NCBI GenBank assembly: GCA_000310025.1
Contig: FN649735.1
Location: forward strand, 1,612,222-1,676,221
Direction of reading: 5' to 3'
DNA length: 64,000 nucleotides
From: Ectocarpus siliculosus
Lineage: Eukaryota; Sar; Phaeophyceae; Ectocarpales; Ectocarpaceae
Below, piece by piece: positions 59,201-64,000 of this stretch. The position numbers and the translations under genes are program-made. Under the pieces are notes generated by a model. It saw only the letters and a list, made by a program, of their open reading frames with translations. It searched no databases and was not told the origin of the DNA. Each line of letters begins with the position of its first letter. Position 1 is the stretch's first letter.

Positions 59201-60913
59201 ACTACGAGTGAGTTGTTAGCCTTCAGTCCGCGGGCTTGGAACGGCAGAGAAGCTGCACAGTGCTCCGTAGGTCACAGCAGAATGCTGACGATGTGGCATC
59301 GGTTTTCCATTTGCATATGCTGTCCAGGGTTCAGCCGCGATGTGCTGCGCGCGTTGCTGCTGAACCACACACTCAGCCTGTCAGTCCGTTCAGCCCGCCC
59401 CCCTCTACCTTACCACCCCCCGATGATGCTGCCCGCTCCCCCCGTGGATATTATCACCAACCGTTTCCCTGCTCTCGTGCGTTCTGGACACCAAAAGGTA
59501 TCTGTTCTACTGGTACCTGATGCAAGATGGCAGCATCGAGTTCGAGATTAAGCTGTCGGGCGAGCTCTCGACGAACCTCCTTTCGGAAGGCGAGCCGACC
59601 CCGCAGCATGGCGTCATCGTGGCGCCTGGGGTCAACGCCCAACTCCACCAGGCATGGATGGCTCCGAATAAGAAAAATGTCCCTCTCGCTCGGTTTAAGG
59701 GCGTGGCTGAGGTCGTTTCATTATTCATAGCAATGTACCACACCGCAATATGTAGCGCGAACGACGGCCGGGTTGTCTACCTCCATGATGTTGAGTTTCA
59801 TGCAATCAGCGGCGTAGCATGTAAACTTTGGCGCTGTGAATGATGGGGTCCGACTGGACCGCCGACACAGCACCCGTCCACCGTTCGAAACTCGCGGATT
59901 TCGCAGCCGGCCCGGCCCCGCGCACGGATCTGAGCACACCCTTCGCCCCCCGCCGCCGTTCCTGTCATGCTCGTTTCACGTTTTATGGCCCTCTTTTCGC
60001 CGCGACTCCCACCCCCCGCTGTAGCACATGTTCTGCGCACGCCTCGACATGTCCGTGGACGGCCACAAGAACACCGTCAAGGAGGCGGACGTGGTCCGTG
60101 TGCCTCGTGGCGAGGACAACCCCGCAGGCAACGCCTTCCGCGCCCAGTACACGCCCCTCGTCACGGAGAAGCAGGCCCAGCGGGAGGCAAACCCGCGAGC
60201 CGCCCGGTCCTGGTTGATCCAGAACCCTTCCTCGATCAACCCGATCAACGGGAAGCCCGTAGCGTACAAGCTCGTGCCTCAGACATTCGGCCCGACGCAC
60301 CCGTTGCTCATGACGGGAGAGGACAGCGCGGTCACCGCCCGGGGCGAGTTCGCGACCAAGGCTCTCTGGGTTACGCCGCACCGGGATGACGAGCGGTGGC
60401 CAGCCGGTGATTTCACGGTGCAGAGCACCGGCGGGGAGGGGCTCCCCGCCTGGACGAAGCACGACAGGTGAACACGAACCAATGTTCTTCGCCTGTTGCT
60501 GTGACACGTAAATACGTGACGACCGTCGAAGGTTTGGATCGCCGGGGCGGGCACGTCGTAGAGGGAACCTTGTCTTGTCAGCCGTGTTGTGGAGGCTCTC
60601 TGCGTGCATGGCAAAGCCGGCTCTACGTGTCCTCGCAAAATTGATATACGATACGTGCCTATTGGGGTTACGGGGCAAACAAATCTGCTGACTCCTTCGC
60701 TACGTGTTGGGCAGGAACGTCGAGGACGAGGACGTGGTCTTGTGGCACTCTTTCGGACTCCTTCATGTGCCCCGGGTAGAGGATTTCCCCGTCATGCCGT
60801 GCGAGTCGACGGGCTTCACCCTCAAGCCCGACGGGTTCTTCTCGGGCAACCCGACGATTGATCTCGCGCCGAGCGCAGGTGGGGCCGGCAAGAGCAAGTG
60901 CTGCTCGCACTGA
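53252..60913 (+). CDS. Copper amine oxidase (TPQ primary-amine oxidase), copy B
   Basis: Paralogue of copy A with the same activity expected. Exons: 53252-53352, 56090-56249, 57154-57382, 57903-58057, 58570-59207, 59498-59651, 60025-60467, 60715-60913; phases close to 692 codons. Each internal exon has the same length as in copy A except exon 5, which is one codon shorter (WKHVYTSGHN against WKHVEYRNGHN). Key residues are all kept: Y427 in TVVNYEY, D343 in AFDVGDYGLG, H478 and H480 (HQH), H644 in LLHVPRVEDFPVMP. It starts 23 codons before the position of copy A's start (MSASGKSPSRQQ...), but M24 (MSSTHPLDQL) matches that start, so either could be used. Intron 6 has a GC donor (CAG|GCATGG) where copy A has GT. 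Intron 1 is 2.7 kb against 0.2 kb in copy A. Confidence 0.92.
53579..53785. repeat. ~200-base direct repeat, left copy
   Basis: Begins TTTGGAGGCGGG and runs through GCTTGTTGTCAGA, AGTGCGCCGGGCATGCTAGC, AGAAGGGGGACCGCCCCTCT and AGATCAGTATCGAGT, to a C-run. It is closely matched by 54,358-54,552 in the same orientation. Terminal direct repeats this size enclosing ~570 bases recall a terminal-repeat retrotransposon in miniature, but no primer-binding site or clear TG..CA ends were found. Confidence 0.75.
54358..54552. repeat. ~200-base direct repeat, right copy
   Basis: The counterpart of 53,579-53,785, with small indels (it lacks a short block next to CTAGCCCA and another near CCCCCTAG). The open frames inside both copies also correspond, which is a by-product of the repeat and not evidence for a gene. 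Confidence 0.75.
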
Positions 60914-62305
60914 TTTCGGGGTGTTACGCCAGAGATGCGAGCACCAGACAGCACTTGACGTGTAGTTTGTATGGTGCGCTTGTTCCAAATGTATGTTGCT
61001 GGTGTGAGTTGTACAGTTGGCCCCCAGATACAAGAAACGTCAATCTGGTGCAACCTTGAGTCTCCATTCGTTCAACTACTTCGTCACTACCGTCGAGCAC
61101 AGGCTATCATATGCCAGAAATTTGCGTCGGATCCACCGCTGAGCTGTTCTACCCTGTGTTCATGTTTTTCGTGAGAAGGCTTGCGTAAATTACTTAACAG
61201 GATGTTCTTTAGTTGGGGCACCGACCGCTTTGCCTGTTACGTGAGCTATGTCGATGTTCTGTACAGAGCAGCGGGCGGGAGGGGTGCAAGGACCAACAGG
61301 GTGACCAAGGTGGCTTCTGTGATGTGAGCGGCAGCGAGATGCATGTACGTGCGGTCGCTACCAATGCGGTGCGCGGTTCTCTCTCGTCGGATTGTACATA
61401 TCGTATGGTCTTTGAGTACTCTAGTTTAGCCTTCATTTTTTGGTGCCCTTGTCTTTGGTATTTCAGTCCGATATTCTGCGCGGTTCAAGGGAGCGCGTGT
61501 TTGATGACATGTACGAACGTGGTGGATTCGATTTTATCCCGAAGTTATTCTGCTCTGTTGGGGTCTCTGACGGAGCGGGTGCCATCCATGGGAAATTGGG
61601 GGGTTGAAAGCACGAGTTGTGCCACGTGAGTGTTTGTGGGAGGCAACGCTCTTGCGGAGTCCATCAGAGATGGTTGTATGTAGTCGTATTGTCAGCCTTG
61701 CGCAGAGATATGCTGCGCTCGCTTGTGATAGTCTCGATTTCCAACGGGGCGATAGCATATGCACAATACTCAAGTGATCTGCGCGCCCGCATACATCATA
61801 AGAAACATTGACATCCCGAGGTCAATTGGGGAGGGAGGTCATTTGGAGACAATCCGTATCTCATGTTGCAGGTCATGAAGATTCATCGAAGTTCAGCAAG
61901 CAGACGCGGTTCATTGACCACGGAAACATCGGTACGTGGTGTGCGACGATGCTTACCAACCCATTCCCACGCGAGGATCTACATATATTTGTCTCAACAG
62001 GAAAGAGCGAACGACGGAGTGAATGAACTCTGTAAACAATCATTCTGAAGACAACACCCACGAATTACAGCAATCAATCGATGACTTACTAGGCTCGAAA
62101 TACACCGAAAAGCGAAACGTTCATCATGTTAATGACGGCTCTTCTTTCCGTTCCCAAATGGCTAGCGAAGGATTGAGGTCTCCCTGTCGCTGCCGGTAGG
62201 ATAACCCTTTCAACAGCTCCTGCCGAAGGCAACAGGTGCAAAGACGAGCCGCGTTCGGAGGGAGGGGTGGGGGAGAATTTGAACCTCAAGGACATACGAT
62301 AAATA

Positions 62306-62897
62306 GCACGGTGACATCTCCTACGGCTAACCTCCATGTGCATGCCTCTCGTTGCATCACAGCTATCGCTTTGCACAACGTGCACGTTTCGACCACAGCA
62401 CGTGAGTGTTCTGGCCGTGTATGCATGCGAACCATACTCGGTCGCCAAAAGCGTGGTCACTTCGTAGTTCAGCACAACATGAAAACCCCAACCTGTACGT
62501 CTGCTATGTAAGCACAGTTGGTGACACAATCTCCATCGGCCCAGTCTACAGAGAAGAGATACAGCACATCTCGCAAAAAAAAAAATGAATAAAGTGTACT
62601 ACACTGTAGATAGAATTTGAAGGGAACTGCCTAAAAATAGGTCCGCACGGCGAATCCTTGAAGCATTGAAACGGAACTCGCACGAAACCTGCTGCGTGGC
62701 AGTTGAGTACACAGCGATCACCCCCGGGTTTTTCGGTTGGCCTGTTGTATTGGACTACTCACAAGTGCATCTTGCTCTTCGTTACACATCTTGGCCGCGA
62801 TCGACGTCTTGAAGTCTTTCCAACAGTCGGAGCAGGACGTGTACCGCCCCTCTCGGTAGTAGTGCGTCGCTTGGCTAACAGGCGCTGCAAGAGTCAA
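62306..62897. other. Spacer between duplication unit B and the LINE
   Basis: About 600 bases with no supportable gene. There is an A-run and AATAAA-like sequence near 62,576-62,592, about 1.7 kb after the amine oxidase stop and thus too far to be its obvious poly(A) signal. Confidence 0.4.
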
Positions 62898-64000
62898 GGG
62901 GGGGGGGGGGCGTACTCTTATGTTTTGCATGCCTTAGCGGTTAGACCATTGACCACGCGTCCTCGAGAGGACGGAGCATTGTTCCCACGGGACCGATCAC
63001 CGATGGCCAATCGTTCCTTCCTACTTTGCCAAAGGTGGCTCAAAAATGTCTTCCGTATTCTGTCTGTCCTAACGATATTACTTCCCGCCTTTTCAAACCA
63101 CTTCCCACTCCGCAGTACACCTACCGTCCTCTCCTCTCTATTTCATGCCGCAAACATCTCCCTGTACGTCCCTTGTATTTTTCCCAGCTCAGTCATGTAC
63201 ACTTCCCTCTCCTCTTCGTAACAAGGACATTTCGCGACTACATGAACACGGTCTTCGCATTCGAAGCCGCAATCACATTCGAACTTGTCGTCTTCGTCGT
63301 CTACCGTCCTATGTCTTCGTCGACGTTCTCGAAGGCCTATGTCCCCAGTCCTGAATTTGACCTTGAGCTTTGTCCCTGCATCCTTTGGTCCATGTAGGTA
63401 ATCCTTGAACCCTATTCCTTCTTTCAACATTCCGTACACTTCTAGACCCTCCTTATCCTCGGCTTCTTTCCTTAGATTCTGTTCTTCTCTCTCGGCACAA
63501 GCAACAGATATCTTCTCCTTGAATCCCTGTAGACCCTCCGTTTCCAGCGTTTCATCTTCGTCGATGTCTAACCCCTTCCATATGTCCTCTACAACCTTGA
63601 CCCATTCCGTGGGTTGTCTAACCCTCTTTTTGTTTGCCCACTTCGCCTCCCATACTATTCTCGGCAACCTCTCCTCTCCCATCCCGCACATGCGATACTG
63701 CCATGTCAGCTTCCTTGCGTCTCTTCCCGACCGTAGGGATTGGATCCCCAATTCTGCGCTGACGGCTGCATTACTTATCTTGGAGCATCCTAGGATGATT
63801 TTCGCTGCTTTCATCTGCACCGCCTCGAGTTCTTTCACTACCTTCTTATTTCCTTCCCATACCTCTCCGGCGTGCTCTAGCGGCGGTACGATTACGCTCT
63901 TCAAAACCGTCAATTTGATGCGTGTATCGAGGTGCCGGTTTGCGAGTATTGGGTGCAGCTTCCCTGCTCGTGCTTTGCCCTTTTCCGCTACCTTAGATAT
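62898..64000 (-). mobile_element. Non-LTR retrotransposon (LINE), 3' part, running off the window
   Basis: On the - strand: the end of a reverse-transcriptase ORF (stop at 63143-63145), about 245 bases of 3' UTR, and a terminal poly-C tract (G-run 62,898-62,910 on the + strand). Poly-C in place of poly-A is unusual. The same 3' end recurs at 30,761-30,921 and 27,061-27,185, showing the family has been mobile in this genome. The 5' part lies beyond 64,000. Confidence 0.85.
63143..64000 (-). CDS. LINE ORF2 C-terminal part: reverse transcriptase thumb region and zinc knuckle (partial)
   Basis: The frame is open from the window edge to TGA at 63143-63145, about 285 residues. It shows the post-RT region typical of non-LTR elements: NRHLDTRIKLTVLKSVIVPP, then GEVWEG, an ELEAVQMKAAKIILG helix, and AELGIQSLRSGRDARKLTW. 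The C-terminus has a cysteine/histidine cluster (CDCGFECEDRVHVVAKCPCY) like the zinc knuckle at the end of LINE ORF2. The palm motif (YADD-type) is not in the window. No in-frame stop is seen, so the copy may be young. The apparent ATG near 63,913 is internal; the ORF enters from outside the window. Confidence 0.85.
   Translation of the reverse strand: MSKVAEKGKARAGKLHPILANRHLDTRIKLTVLKSVIVPPLEHAGEVWEGNKKVVKELEAVQMKAAKIILGCSKISNAAVSAELGIQSLRSGRDARKLTWQYRMCGMGEERLPRIVWEAKWANKKRVRQPTEWVKVVEDIWKGLDIDEDETLETEGLQGFKEKISVACAEREEQNLRKEAEDKEGLEVYGMLKEGIGFKDYLHGPKDAGTKLKVKFRTGDIGLRERRRRHRTVDDEDDKFECDCGFECEDRVHVVAKCPCYEEEREVYMTELGKIQGTYREMFAA

Larger units (their letters stand above)
53180..62305 (+). 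repeat. Segmental duplication, unit B
   Basis: The partner of unit A, longer mainly because of a ~2.3 kb insertion in intron 1. The 3' flank stays alignable to about 62,305. The direct tandem orientation fits unequal crossing-over or local duplication. Confidence 0.8.

Overview
The window looks like nuclear DNA from an intron-rich eukaryote, most likely a brown alga close to Ectocarpus or another stramenopile. The reasons are short exons, introns of a few hundred to about 1,000 bases, abundant sense-strand CTG and CT repeats inside introns, and an assembly gap of N. The lineage is an inference. I see no operons, bacterial promoters, CRISPR arrays, rRNA or convincing tRNA genes.

Four protein-coding loci (five genes, counting a tandem pair) lie head to tail on the + strand. 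(1) About 932-20,566: a C-terminal-motor kinesin (kinesin-14, KCBP-like motor) with about 34 exons; the 5' end is not resolved. (2) 22,929-33,240: actin-related protein 6 (ARP6), subunit of the SWR1/SRCAP H2A.Z-exchange complex; a 13-exon model closes in frame at 582 codons. (3) About 35,490-42,419: SKI8/WDR61/VIP3, the seven-WD-repeat subunit shared by the Ski and Paf1 complexes. (4) 43,996-49,323 and 53,252-60,913: two tandemly duplicated copper amine oxidases with identical exon structure and all catalytic residues. Exons were joined by hand using GT/GC-AG sites, phase and family conservation.

Mobile DNA: the right edge (62,898-64,000, - strand) is the 3' end of a non-LTR retrotransposon. 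It ends in a poly-C tract, and its terminal ~150 bases reappear in ARP6 introns. A related ~400-base SINE-like family has four copies in SKI8 introns and shares the LINE tail. Just upstream of the ARP6 start is a 45-base near-perfect palindrome flanked by an 8-base direct repeat, which looks like a miniature hAT-type insertion. Intron 1 of the second amine oxidase carries a ~2.3 kb insertion with ~200-base direct repeats.

Functionally, ARP6 and SKI8 are both transcription/chromatin factors acting with H2A.Z exchange and Paf1C, while the kinesin and amine oxidases look like unrelated neighbours. Intergenic stretches show only small repeats.
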